Assembly: GCA_030266525.1 (NCBI GenBank)
Contig: JAJDIC010000102.1
Coordinates: 1-6,712, forward strand
Direction: 5' to 3'
DNA from: Desulfovibrio sp. OttesenSCG-928-G15
GTDB taxonomy: Bacteria > Desulfobacterota > Desulfovibrionia > Desulfovibrionales > Desulfovibrionaceae
DNA length: 6,712 nucleotides
The translations under genes were made by a program, and so were the position numbers. Positions 1 to 6,054 of this stretch are shown here, piece by piece. Below the pieces are notes generated by a model. That model worked only from the letters and a program-made list of their open reading frames with translations, was not told the DNA's origin and made no database searches. Positions within the stretch are counted from its first letter, which is position 1; the number at the start of each line of letters is the position of its first letter.

Positions 1-1085
1 ACCCGGGCTTTATGGTCGAAGCCTGCCGCCTTGCAGTCGCAAACGGCGCAACAACCCTGAATATTCCCGATACCGTCGGCTATGCCCAGCCGCAGGAATT
101 TGCCGCCCGCATAAACTACCTCAAGGAGCGCATCGCCGACATTGACCGGGGAGTTACCATCAGCGTTCACTGCCATAACGATCTTGGTCTGGCCGTCGCC
201 AACACGCTTGCCGCCATTTGCGCCGGGGCGCGTCAGGCCGAAGTGACTGTCGGCGGCATAGGCGAGCGGGCGGGCAACGCCGCCCTGGAAGAACTGGTCA
301 TGGCCCTTACTGTTCGCGCTCCGTATTACAAGCTGGCCCACGGCATTCATACGGAGCAAATTTACCCCACCGTGCGCAGGCTTTCGCGTATTATTGGCCA
401 GAGCGTCGCCCGCAACAAACCCATTGTCGGGGCCAACGCCTTTGCCCATGAGTCCGGCATTCACCAGGCAGGCGTGCTGAAGAACCCGGAAACCTATGAA
501 ATTATGACCCCGGCTTCCATTGGTCTGCCCAAAAACGCCATTGTGCTCGGCAAACATTCCGGCAAAAACGCGATCAAGTCCAAGCTGGAAGATATGGGCT
601 ACAAGCTTGAGCCGGGTGAGGTGGATCTGGTGCTCGCAGCGGTAAAACGCCTGGCGGACAAGAAAAAGGAAATTTTTGACGAAGACCTGGAAGCCCTCGT
701 GCTGGAAGAAATTTATCGCATTCCGGATAAATACGCCCTTGTCCATCTGGGGGTGCAGTCCAGCGACACGGGCCTTCCGCCCACGGCCATTCTTGTGCTT
801 GACATTGACGGCAAACGTGTGGAACACGCAGGGTTTGGCGTTGGGCCGGTGGATGCCGTGTTTCAGGCCATTGCCCATGTTACGGGGCATAAACCCAGGC
901 TGGAGCAGTATTCCGTTAACGCCATAACCGGCGGCACCGATGCCCTGGGCGAAGTTACCGTGCGTATTGCGGAAAACGGCCGCAGCGCCGTAGGCCGGGG
1001 TTCTCACCCGGATGTAATCAACGCAAGCGCAAGGGCTTATCTTAACGCCCTTAATCGCCTGGCCAAAATACAGGAGGAAGCCTGA
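1..1085 (+). CDS. leuA: 2-isopropylmalate synthase, C-terminal part (5' end outside window)
   Basis: LeuA condenses acetyl-CoA with 2-ketoisovalerate to give 2-isopropylmalate, the committed and leucine-inhibited step of leucine synthesis in the cytoplasm. The frame is open from base 3 to the TGA at 1083-1085. The ATG at 12 is an internal Met, because the catalytic barrel is already under way; by comparison with the usual ~510 residues about 150 are missing upstream. Counting from that Met, the HxH metal site is in SVHCHNDLGLA (H53, H55), the GIGERAGN motif ends at N89, and FAHESGIHQAGVLKN spans about 144-158, followed by GKHSGKNA near 180. Residues from about 240 form the LeuA dimer/leucine-binding regulatory domain (GVGPVDAVFQAI, GGTDALGEV). 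The presence of this domain and the neighbouring leuCDB argue for LeuA rather than homocitrate or citramalate synthase. The stop overlaps the leuC start by one base (TGATG). Confidence 0.96.
   Translation, partial: PGFMVEACRLAVANGATTLNIPDTVGYAQPQEFAARINYLKERIADIDRGVTISVHCHNDLGLAVANTLAAICAGARQAEVTVGGIGERAGNAALEELVMALTVRAPYYKLAHGIHTEQIYPTVRRLSRIIGQSVARNKPIVGANAFAHESGIHQAGVLKNPETYEIMTPASIGLPKNAIVLGKHSGKNAIKSKLEDMGYKLEPGEVDLVLAAVKRLADKKKEIFDEDLEALVLEEIYRIPDKYALVHLGVQSSDTGLPPTAILVLDIDGKRVEHAGFGVGPVDAVFQAIAHVTGHKPRLEQYSVNAITGGTDALGEVTVRIAENGRSAVGRGSHPDVINASARAYLNALNRLAKIQEEA
1072..1077 (+). promoter_or_regulatory. Ribosome binding site of leuC inside the leuA 3' end
   Basis: A full AGGAGG Shine-Dalgarno core lies in the last codons of leuA, 7 bases before the leuC ATG at 1085. 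With the TGATG stop/start overlap it supports translational coupling of leuC to leuA and fixes the leuC start. Confidence 0.85.
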
Positions 1086-2359
1086 TGGCCCCACGTACCC
1101 TTGCCCAAAAACTTCTGGCAAGCCATTCCACAACGCCCGTCACCGATGCGGAGCTTGCCCCCGGCGCGATAGTCAACTGCAAGGTTGACATGGTGCTGGC
1201 AAACGACGTTACCGCGCCGCTCGCTATCAAGTCTTTCCGGCAGATGGGCGCAAAAAGCGTGTTTGACCGCTCTAAAATCGCCCTGGTCATGGACCACTTC
1301 ACCCCGCAAAAGGACATCGCCTCGGCGGAACAGGTCAAGTCCATACGCGAGTTCGCAGCCGAACAGAATATTGAATACTACTTCGAAGGCGGCAACTGCG
1401 GCGTGGAGCACGCTCTGCTGCCGGAGCTCGGCCTTGTAGGGCCGGGCGATCTGGTGGTCGGCGCGGACAGCCACACCTGTACCTATGGCGCTCTGGGCGC
1501 GTTTGCCACGGGCATGGGCTCTACCGACATTGCCGGGGCCATGGCCCTTGGCGAAAGCTGGTTCAAAGTGCCGGAAACCATTCGCGTAAGCTATGAAGGC
1601 GAACTGGATTTTCATGTCGGCGGCAAAGACCTGGTCCTCTGGGCCATAGGCAGGCTTGGCGTGGACGGCGCGCGCTACAAAGCCCTGGAATTTGACGGCC
1701 CGGTCATTGACGCCATGCCCGTGGAAGGTCGCCTTACCATGGCCAACATGGCTATTGAAGCGGGCGGCAAGGCCGGGCTTTTCGCAGCCGATGAGGCAAC
1801 CCTGGAATACTGCCGCGCCGCCGGACGCAAAAACGATACGCCCATCGCGCCGGATAAGGACGCGTACTACGAATCGCATATCAGCCTCAACGTTACAGGC
1901 ATGGAACCTCTGGTGGCCTGCCCGCACCTGCCGGAAAACGTGCGCCCGGTGTCGGAGCTGGGCGATATCGCCGTTGATCAGGTGATTATAGGCTCTTGTA
2001 CCAACGGGCGGATTTATGATTTGCGCGCCGCCGCCGCCATTTTTGCCGGAAACAGGGTGAAAAAGGGCGTGCGCTGCATCGTCTTGCCCGCCACACCGAC
2101 TATCTGGAAGCAGGCCTTGAAGGAAGGGCTTATCGAAACCATGCTGGACGCCGGGTGTATTATCGGCCCGCCTTCCTGCGGTCCCTGCCTTGGCGGCCAT
2201 CTGGGCATTCTGGCCGGGGGCGAGCGCGCCCTTGCCACCACCAACCGCAACTTCCGGGGCCGCATGGGCAGCCTGGAAGCGGAAGTGTACCTCGCCAACC
2301 CGGCGGTTGCCGCGGCAACCGCTATTGCCGGTGTTATCACGCACCCCGCTAAAATTTAG
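1085..2359 (+). CDS. leuC: 3-isopropylmalate dehydratase, large subunit
   Basis: LeuC is the iron-sulfur catalytic subunit of isopropylmalate isomerase. With LeuD it converts 2-isopropylmalate to 3-isopropylmalate through a dehydrated intermediate. The protein is 424 residues, matching the shorter LeuC/HacA-type branch of the aconitase family rather than the ~466-residue enterobacterial form. The [4Fe-4S] ligands are recognisable as C305 in IIGSCTNGR and C365/C368 in GPPSCGPCLGGH. Other family signatures are MDHFTP (69-74), GADSHTCTYGALGAFATG (126-143) and NRNFRGRMGS (387-396). The start at 1085 is supported by AGGAGG seven bases upstream and by the N-terminal MAPRTLAQKLLASH, which fits the family. 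The gene overlaps leuA by one base and is followed 20 bases later by leuD. Homoaconitase belongs to the same subfamily, but flanking leuA, leuD and leuB make the leucine role much more likely. No defects seen. Confidence 0.97.
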   Translation: MAPRTLAQKLLASHSTTPVTDAELAPGAIVNCKVDMVLANDVTAPLAIKSFRQMGAKSVFDRSKIALVMDHFTPQKDIASAEQVKSIREFAAEQNIEYYFEGGNCGVEHALLPELGLVGPGDLVVGADSHTCTYGALGAFATGMGSTDIAGAMALGESWFKVPETIRVSYEGELDFHVGGKDLVLWAIGRLGVDGARYKALEFDGPVIDAMPVEGRLTMANMAIEAGGKAGLFAADEATLEYCRAAGRKNDTPIAPDKDAYYESHISLNVTGMEPLVACPHLPENVRPVSELGDIAVDQVIIGSCTNGRIYDLRAAAAIFAGNRVKKGVRCIVLPATPTIWKQALKEGLIETMLDAGCIIGPPSCGPCLGGHLGILAGGERALATTNRNFRGRMGSLEAEVYLANPAVAAATAIAGVITHPAKI

Positions 2360-2367
2360 TCCGGCAC

Positions 2368-2371
2368 GGAG
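2368..2371 (+). promoter_or_regulatory. Ribosome binding site of leuD
   Basis: A GGAG core sits in the 20-base leuC-leuD gap, 8 bases before the leuD ATG at 2380. This is standard spacing and supports the chosen start. Confidence 0.7.
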
Positions 2372-2379
2372 AAAACAGC

Positions 2380-2880
2380 ATGAAATATACAGGTAAATCC
2401 CTGACCGTAGGCGACCATATCGACACAGACGCCATCATACCGGCTGTGCACCTGGTCAGTACCGACCCCAAGGTGCTTGGCACCCACTGCATGGAAGGCA
2501 TGGACCCCAACTGGCTGCAAAAAGTAACCCCCGGCGCAAGCGTGCTGGTGGCCGGGCGCAACTTCGGCTGCGGCTCTTCGCGCGAGCATGCTCCCGTCGC
2601 CATAGTGGGCGCGGGTATTCCCGTGGTCATTGCCCACAGCTTTGCCCGCATCTTTTACCGTAACTCCTTCAACATGGGCCTGGTGCCCATTGAGGTTGGC
2701 GACAAAATAGCCGGTTTCAAAGAAGGTGACGCGGTGGAAGTGGATATGGAAAGCGGCACAATATTGAACAAGACCAGTGGCGCTGTCATTGATTTTCCGC
2801 CTCTGCCCGAATCCATGCGGGCCATTCTTGACGCGGGCGGCCTTGCCGCTTTTGTCAAAAATCGCCTCCAAATAGTCTGA
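2380..2880 (+). CDS. leuD: 3-isopropylmalate dehydratase, small subunit
   Basis: LeuD is the swivel-domain subunit that completes the active site of isopropylmalate isomerase with LeuC. The protein is 166 residues, the short LeuD/HacB type that normally partners a ~420-residue LeuC, so the pair is self-consistent. Visible signatures are GDHIDTDAIIPA near the N-terminus (11-22) and the substrate-binding NFGCGSSREHAP at 61-72. The segment HLVST at 24-28 falls in the loop that, in this branch, helps choose between isopropylmalate and homoaconitate-type substrates; I cannot assign specificity from it alone. The start has a GGAG eight bases upstream and gives the usual MKYTGK N-terminus. The TGA at 2878-2880 overlaps an ATG at 2880, but the next gene more likely starts at 2901. 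The position between leuC and leuB agrees with the assignment. Confidence 0.96.
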   Translation: MKYTGKSLTVGDHIDTDAIIPAVHLVSTDPKVLGTHCMEGMDPNWLQKVTPGASVLVAGRNFGCGSSREHAPVAIVGAGIPVVIAHSFARIFYRNSFNMGLVPIEVGDKIAGFKEGDAVEVDMESGTILNKTSGAVIDFPPLPESMRAILDAGGLAAFVKNRLQIV

Positions 2881-2886
2881 TGAATG

Positions 2887-2893
2887 AAGGAAA
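2887..2893 (+). promoter_or_regulatory. Ribosome binding site that decides the lipoprotein start
   Basis: The AAGGAAA stretch lies just past the leuD stop, with its last G 10 bases before the ATG at 2901. The alternative in-frame ATG at 2880 has no Shine-Dalgarno-like sequence upstream and would put an acidic MNEGNSL ahead of the signal peptide. The site therefore favours 2901. Confidence 0.6.
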
Positions 2894-2900
2894 CTCCCTG

Positions 2901-3245
2901 ATGAAACACCCCCTGCTATTGGCCGCCCTGTTTGTCTGTGTTGCATGTTCTGCCTCCGGCTGTAAAAAAGATTCCGAAACCGGCCTGCCCAAAGGCGACG
3001 ACAGCCTGTGCCTTGACGTAAACCGCGTTCCGCTGACAGACGGTATGGGCGTGCCAATCAAGGCGGGAACAGATAACTGCAAATGGCTTTTGAACAACCT
3101 TGGTCGCGAAACCCCGTGCCGCACAGCCGAGGGCCATGTCATCTATGACGAGCTTAATCGCGCTTTCCCCGAAGGCAAGTATTGCGCCGAGGCCCGCGTG
3201 CAACTCAAGCGCCAGGCCGCGGCGGCGGCCCGCAAGAAAAAATAG
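2901..3245 (+). CDS. Small predicted lipoprotein of unknown function within the leu operon
   Basis: I do not recognise a functional family. From the start at 2901 the protein has 114 residues. It opens with a short basic n-region (MKH), a hydrophobic stretch at about 4-16 ([13 protein letters not shown]) and a relaxed lipobox ASGC with the candidate lipidated Cys at 21, followed by KKD. This predicts export and membrane anchoring facing the periplasm. The mature part holds four more cysteines (37, 60, 73, 95), enough for two disulfides, and ends in an alanine run and a basic tail ([11 protein letters not shown]). No enzyme motif is visible. It starts 20 bases after the leuD stop and ends 10 bases before leuB, so it is almost certainly cotranscribed with them. 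Its codon use looks like its neighbours. From memory, a small hypothetical gene occupies the same place in other Desulfovibrio leu operons, which would make it a real, retained gene. A plain secreted protein is the alternative if the lipobox is not processed. Confidence 0.8.
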   Translation: MKHPLLLAALFVCVACSASGCKKDSETGLPKGDDSLCLDVNRVPLTDGMGVPIKAGTDNCKWLLNNLGRETPCRTAEGHVIYDELNRAFPEGKYCAEARVQLKRQAAAAARKKK

Positions 3246-3255
3246 AGAGCTGTCC

Positions 3256-4338
3256 ATGAACAAACATATCGTTTTGCTGCCGGGTGACGGCATTGGCCCG
3301 GAAGTTGTCGCCCAGGGGGTGAAAGTTCTCACCGCGGTGGGCGAACGCTTTGGCTGCACCTTTACAACCGAAGAAGCCCTCATGGGCGGCGTGGCCATTG
3401 ATGCGACAGGCGACCCGCTGCCCGCCGAAACCCTGGCCGCCTGCGAAAAAGCCGACGCCGTGCTGCTTGGCGCTGTGGGCGGTCCCAAGTGGGATAATCT
3501 GCCCAAAAGGCCCGAAGCCGGTCTGCTCGGCATTCGCAAGGCCCTGGGGCTTTTTGCCAACCTGCGCCCGTCAACGGTTTTCCCGGAGCTTGCCTCCCTT
3601 TCCTGCCTGAAACCGGAACTGGTGGAAAAAGGCATTGACCTTCTGGTCGTGCGTGAACTCACTGGCGGCGTGTATTTCGGCCAACCGGCGGGCGAAGACA
3701 TGCGCGATGGCAAACGCTATGGCTTCAACAACATGATCTATAACGAAGACGAAGTGCGCCGCATTGCCCGCGTGGCCTTTGCCGCTGCAAAAACGCGGGG
3801 CGGGCGCGTCTGCTCTGTGGACAAGGCCAACGTGCTTGCCGTCAGCCGCCTGTGGCGTAAAGTGGTGGAAGAACTGCACAAGGACGAGTTCGCAGACGTG
3901 GAGCTTACGCATATGTATGTGGATAACTGCGCCATGCAGCTTATCATCAACCCGGCCCAGTTTGACGTTATTGTTACCGGCAACCTTTTTGGCGATATCC
4001 TTTCCGACGAAGCCGCCGCCGTGGCAGGTTCCCTGGGTATGCTGCCGTCCGCTTCCCTCGGCGGCACGGCTGCAGAAGGCGGTAAGGGGCTGTACGAGCC
4101 GGTTCACGGCTCCGCCCCGGACATCACCGGGCAGGATAAGGCCAACCCGCTCGCCACCATCTTGTCCGTCGCCATGATGCTGCGCCTCTCCTTTGGCGCG
4201 GAAGAAGCCGCTAACGCCGTGGACAAGGCCGTCAGAGACGTTTTGCGCCAAGGCTACCGCACAGGCGACATCGCCCGCGCAGGCGGAACCCTTGTCGGTT
4301 GCCAAAAAATGGGCGATCTGGTCGCGGAACGGATTTGA
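3256..4338 (+). CDS. leuB: 3-isopropylmalate dehydrogenase
   Basis: LeuB oxidises and decarboxylates 3-isopropylmalate with NAD+ to give 2-ketoisocaproate, using Mg2+ or Mn2+, as a cytoplasmic homodimer. The 360-residue length is normal. The N-terminus [14 protein letters not shown] is the family hallmark. Substrate arginines are R94 and R104 ([14 protein letters not shown]) and R133; the catalytic pair is Y140 ([10 protein letters not shown]) and K190 (SVDKANVL). The metal aspartates are D223 ([10 protein letters not shown]) and D247/D251 ([10 protein letters not shown]), and HGSAPDITG near 284-292 is the NAD adenine-binding segment. The frame stays open upstream to an ATG at 3100, but that extension would overlap most of the preceding lipoprotein gene and has no family match, so 3256 is the start. 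The Shine-Dalgarno is weak (GAGAG at 3245-3249), suggesting coupling to the lipoprotein gene 10 bases upstream. Tartrate or isocitrate dehydrogenase relatives are unlikely given the leu context. Confidence 0.97.
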   Translation: MNKHIVLLPGDGIGPEVVAQGVKVLTAVGERFGCTFTTEEALMGGVAIDATGDPLPAETLAACEKADAVLLGAVGGPKWDNLPKRPEAGLLGIRKALGLFANLRPSTVFPELASLSCLKPELVEKGIDLLVVRELTGGVYFGQPAGEDMRDGKRYGFNNMIYNEDEVRRIARVAFAAAKTRGGRVCSVDKANVLAVSRLWRKVVEELHKDEFADVELTHMYVDNCAMQLIINPAQFDVIVTGNLFGDILSDEAAAVAGSLGMLPSASLGGTAAEGGKGLYEPVHGSAPDITGQDKANPLATILSVAMMLRLSFGAEEAANAVDKAVRDVLRQGYRTGDIARAGGTLVGCQKMGDLVAERI

Positions 4339-4376
4339 GTTGTTTGATTTGAAGTGATTCGAGTTGGGTTGATGAA

Positions 4377-4403
4377 GATTGAGGGGGCGCTGTCCCCCCA
4401 ATC
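4377..4403 (+). terminator. Hairpin 38 bases after leuB, possible operon terminator without a T-run
   Basis: GATTG (4377-4381) pairs with CAATC (4399-4403) and GGGGG (4383-4387) with CCCCC (4394-4398). The result is a 10-bp stem with one bulged A at 4382 and a 6-base loop. Its position just past the last leu gene fits a terminator, but the downstream bases are C-rich and no T-run follows. It may instead protect the 3' end or be the first element of an intergenic repeat. Confidence 0.4.
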
Positions 4404-4405
4404 TC

Positions 4406-4431
4406 CCCGGCTCCCCTCTGGAGTGGCCGGG
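4406..4431 (+). repeat. Second GC-rich inverted repeat
   Basis: CCCGGC (4406-4411) pairs perfectly with GCCGGG (4426-4431), extended by a T-G wobble. An alternative inner stem CTCC/GGAG (4411-4414 with 4420-4423) competes with it. It lies two bases after the preceding hairpin, so the two may stack. Confidence 0.45.
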
Positions 4432-4473
4432 CCTGTCGATAGAAAACACTGTGCAGAGTACCAATGGAGGGGT

Positions 4474-4494
4474 GCGGGGGGATAATCCCCCTGC
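4474..4494 (+). repeat. Third inverted repeat, 9-bp stem with TAA loop
   Basis: GGGGGA (4477-4482) pairs with TCCCCC (4486-4491) around a TAA loop. The stem extends outward through a G-T wobble, then C-G and G-C pairs, to 4474-4494. The G-run/C-run arrangement resembles the first hairpin of this gap. Confidence 0.5.
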
Positions 4495-4520
4495 CGGGTC
4501 CAGGGCAGAGCCCCGGCCCG
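4495..4520 (+). repeat. Fourth inverted repeat, directly adjoining the third
   Basis: CGGG (4495-4498) pairs with CCCG (4517-4520), continued by a T-G wobble and a C-G pair. After a small internal mismatch GGGC (4503-4506) pairs with GCCC (4510-4513) around an AGA loop. It begins on the base after the third hairpin ends. Confidence 0.5.
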
Positions 4521-4594
4521 CCGGAGGCAAAATCAAGGCCTGTCACATCCAAATTCTTTCCCCCTGAAAAAGTTTCCAAAGAGCGAGCAATACC

Positions 4595-5992
4595 ATGACC
4601 ACCAATGTCGTTACCCGTTTTGCGCCCAGCCCTACCGGGCACTTGCATATAGGCGGCGCGCGCACTGCCATTTTTTGCTGGCTTCTGGCCCGGCATTGCG
4701 GCGGGCGCTTTGTGCTGCGCATTGAAGATACGGACACAGAGCGCTCAAAGCAGGAATACACGGACTCTATTTTGTCTTCCATGCGCTGGCTCGGGCTGGA
4801 TTGGGACGGAGAGCTTGTGTACCAGCGCCAGCGCTTTGATGTATATAACGAATACATAGACAAGCTGCTGGCAGGCGGCCATGCCTATTACTGTTCGTGT
4901 TCGCCTGATGAGGTGGAGGCTATGCGTGAAAAGGCGCGTTCAGAGGGCAAAAAACCGCGTTATGACGGGCGCTGCCGTGAAGCGGGGCTTGGCCCCGGTC
5001 CCGGTCGGGTGGTCCGGTTGAAAGCGCCGCTGGAAGGCAAGGTGGTTTTTGACGACATGGTCAAGGGCCGGGTGGTCTTTGACGCGGGAGAGCTGGACGA
5101 CATGATTCTGCGTCGGGCAGATGGTGCGCCCACGTATAACCTGGCCGTTGTGGTGGATGATATGACCATGGGCATAAGCCATGTTGTGCGCGGCGACGAC
5201 CATGTGAACAATACGCCCAAGCAGGTGCTTATTTATCAGGCGCTGGGGGCGAAACTGCCGGTTTTCGGCCATGTGCCCATGATTCTCGGGCCGGACAGGC
5301 AAAAGCTGTCCAAACGGCACGGGGCCAAGGCGGTAATTGAATATGAAAACGACGGCCTTTTGCCGGAAGCACTGGTGAATTATCTTGTCCGGCTGGGCTG
5401 GAGCCACGGCGACCAGGAACTTTTCAGCCGCGAAGAACTGATTCGCTTTTTTGACGGAACCAGCCTGAACAGCGCCCCTTCGGCCTTTGACCCGGAAAAG
5501 CTGCTGTGGGTCAATGCCCAGCACTTGCGCGGCGCAAGCCCGGACGCCCTGTATGAACAGCTTGTGCCCTTTTTGCAAAAAGCGGGCGACAAGGGCAGTG
5601 CCAAGGAAAAGGTGCTGGCGGCCATACCGCTTGTGCAGCCGCGGGCGCAAACCCTGCTGGACATGGCGGCCCAGCTTGTGCCGCTGCTGCAAAGCCCGGC
5701 TGACTTGCAGTATGACCATGCGGCTGTTGCCAAAGCGCTGACAGAAGAAGGCAAGGCCCATGTGGCTGCCGTGCGGGAAAAACTGGCTGCTATTGCCGCC
5801 TTTGACAAGGAAGCCGCGCATGATGCCATTCACGGCTACGTGGAAGAAAAGGGCATCAAGTTCAAGGCCCTTGGGCCTGCGCTGCGGGTGGCGCTGCTCG
5901 GCGCGGCAGGCGGGCCGGATATAGCCGAAGCCATGGCCATGCTGGGCAAGGAAGACACCCTGGCTCGCCTTGACCGGGCGCTTGGCCTGTAG
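4595..5992 (+). CDS. gltX: Glutamyl-tRNA synthetase
   Basis: GltX charges tRNA-Glu with glutamate using ATP; it is a cytoplasmic class I aminoacyl-tRNA synthetase. The protein has 465 residues, normal for bacterial GluRS. The Rossmann fold opens with TRFAPSPTGHLHIGGART (7-24), containing the HIGH-type motif, and the second class I motif is KLSKRHG at 237-243. Family signatures LRIEDTDTERS (41-51), KPRYDGRCR (120-128) and VVRGDDHVNNTPKQ (197-210) are all present. The C-terminal half from about 310 is the helical anticodon-binding part. A zinc-type site is suggested by C100, C102 and C127, but the residue two after C127 is Glu129 where E. coli has His. The start at 4595 gives the expected N-terminus; the Shine-Dalgarno is weak (GAGCGAG, 4581-4587). 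Whether the enzyme also charges tRNA-Gln, as in organisms relying on GatCAB, cannot be read from the sequence. Confidence 0.97.
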   Translation: MTTNVVTRFAPSPTGHLHIGGARTAIFCWLLARHCGGRFVLRIEDTDTERSKQEYTDSILSSMRWLGLDWDGELVYQRQRFDVYNEYIDKLLAGGHAYYCSCSPDEVEAMREKARSEGKKPRYDGRCREAGLGPGPGRVVRLKAPLEGKVVFDDMVKGRVVFDAGELDDMILRRADGAPTYNLAVVVDDMTMGISHVVRGDDHVNNTPKQVLIYQALGAKLPVFGHVPMILGPDRQKLSKRHGAKAVIEYENDGLLPEALVNYLVRLGWSHGDQELFSREELIRFFDGTSLNSAPSAFDPEKLLWVNAQHLRGASPDALYEQLVPFLQKAGDKGSAKEKVLAAIPLVQPRAQTLLDMAAQLVPLLQSPADLQYDHAAVAKALTEEGKAHVAAVREKLAAIAAFDKEAAHDAIHGYVEEKGIKFKALGPALRVALLGAAGGPDIAEAMAMLGKEDTLARLDRALGL

Positions 5993-6000
5993 TATCAATT

Positions 6001-6006
6001 TATAAT
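6001..6006 (+). promoter_or_regulatory. Candidate -10 box of a purN promoter
   Basis: A perfect TATAAT lies in an AT-rich island 8 bases past the gltX stop, standing out from the GC-rich surroundings. It would place transcription start about 40 bases before purN. No good -35 lies at 16-18 bases; TTGACC at 5970-5975 is 25 bases away, too far. The promoter call is therefore tentative and purN may also be read from gltX. Confidence 0.35.
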
Positions 6007-6054
6007 AATTCCTTCAGGCAACCTCATTTCGACATCTCTTCAAGGTAGGCCGCC

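Larger units (their letters stand above)
4339..4594 (+). other. Structured non-coding gap between leuB and gltX
   Basis: This 256-base stretch has no ORF with family resemblance on either strand. It begins with a GT-rich, low-complexity run (to about 4373), continues as a series of GC-rich inverted repeats (4377-4520), then a GGAGGC-containing segment with no start codon placed to use it, and a more AT-rich leader before gltX. No clear -35/-10 pair was found; GATAAT at 4481-4486 resembles a -10 box but sits inside a hairpin and lacks a -35 partner. The composition resembles GC-rich intergenic repeats I recall from deltaproteobacterial genomes, which only a genome-wide search can confirm. Confidence 0.6.

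Noticed and set aside
1037..2344. Long minus-strand ORF of 435 codons opposite leuC
   Set aside because: It is antisense to a gene with full family motifs, its translation resembles no known family, and long antisense ORFs are common in GC-rich DNA.
2880..2900. Earlier lipoprotein start overlapping the leuD stop
   Set aside because: No Shine-Dalgarno precedes it and the extra MNEGNSL spoils a normal signal peptide n-region; 2901 fits better, though it cannot be excluded.
3100..3255. N-terminal extension of LeuB to an upstream in-frame ATG
   Set aside because: It would overlap the lipoprotein gene and add residues absent from the LeuB family, which begins at the [14 protein letters not shown] segment.
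3571..4536. Minus-strand ORF of 321 codons covering leuB and part of the gap
   Set aside because: It lies mostly antisense to leuB, has no family resemblance, and no ribosome binding site or promoter supports it.
4379..4567. Short + strand ORF of 62 codons in the leuB-gltX gap
   Set aside because: It runs through the hairpin array, has no ribosome binding site and an unremarkable proline/glycine-rich translation.
4339..4594. T-box or other known riboswitch ahead of gltX
   Set aside because: I could not find the conserved T-box motif or another riboswitch core; the hairpins are simple GC stems.
4940..5998. Minus-strand ORF of 352 codons opposite gltX
   Set aside because: It is a shadow of gltX: no recognisable domain, and the sense frame has all GluRS signatures.
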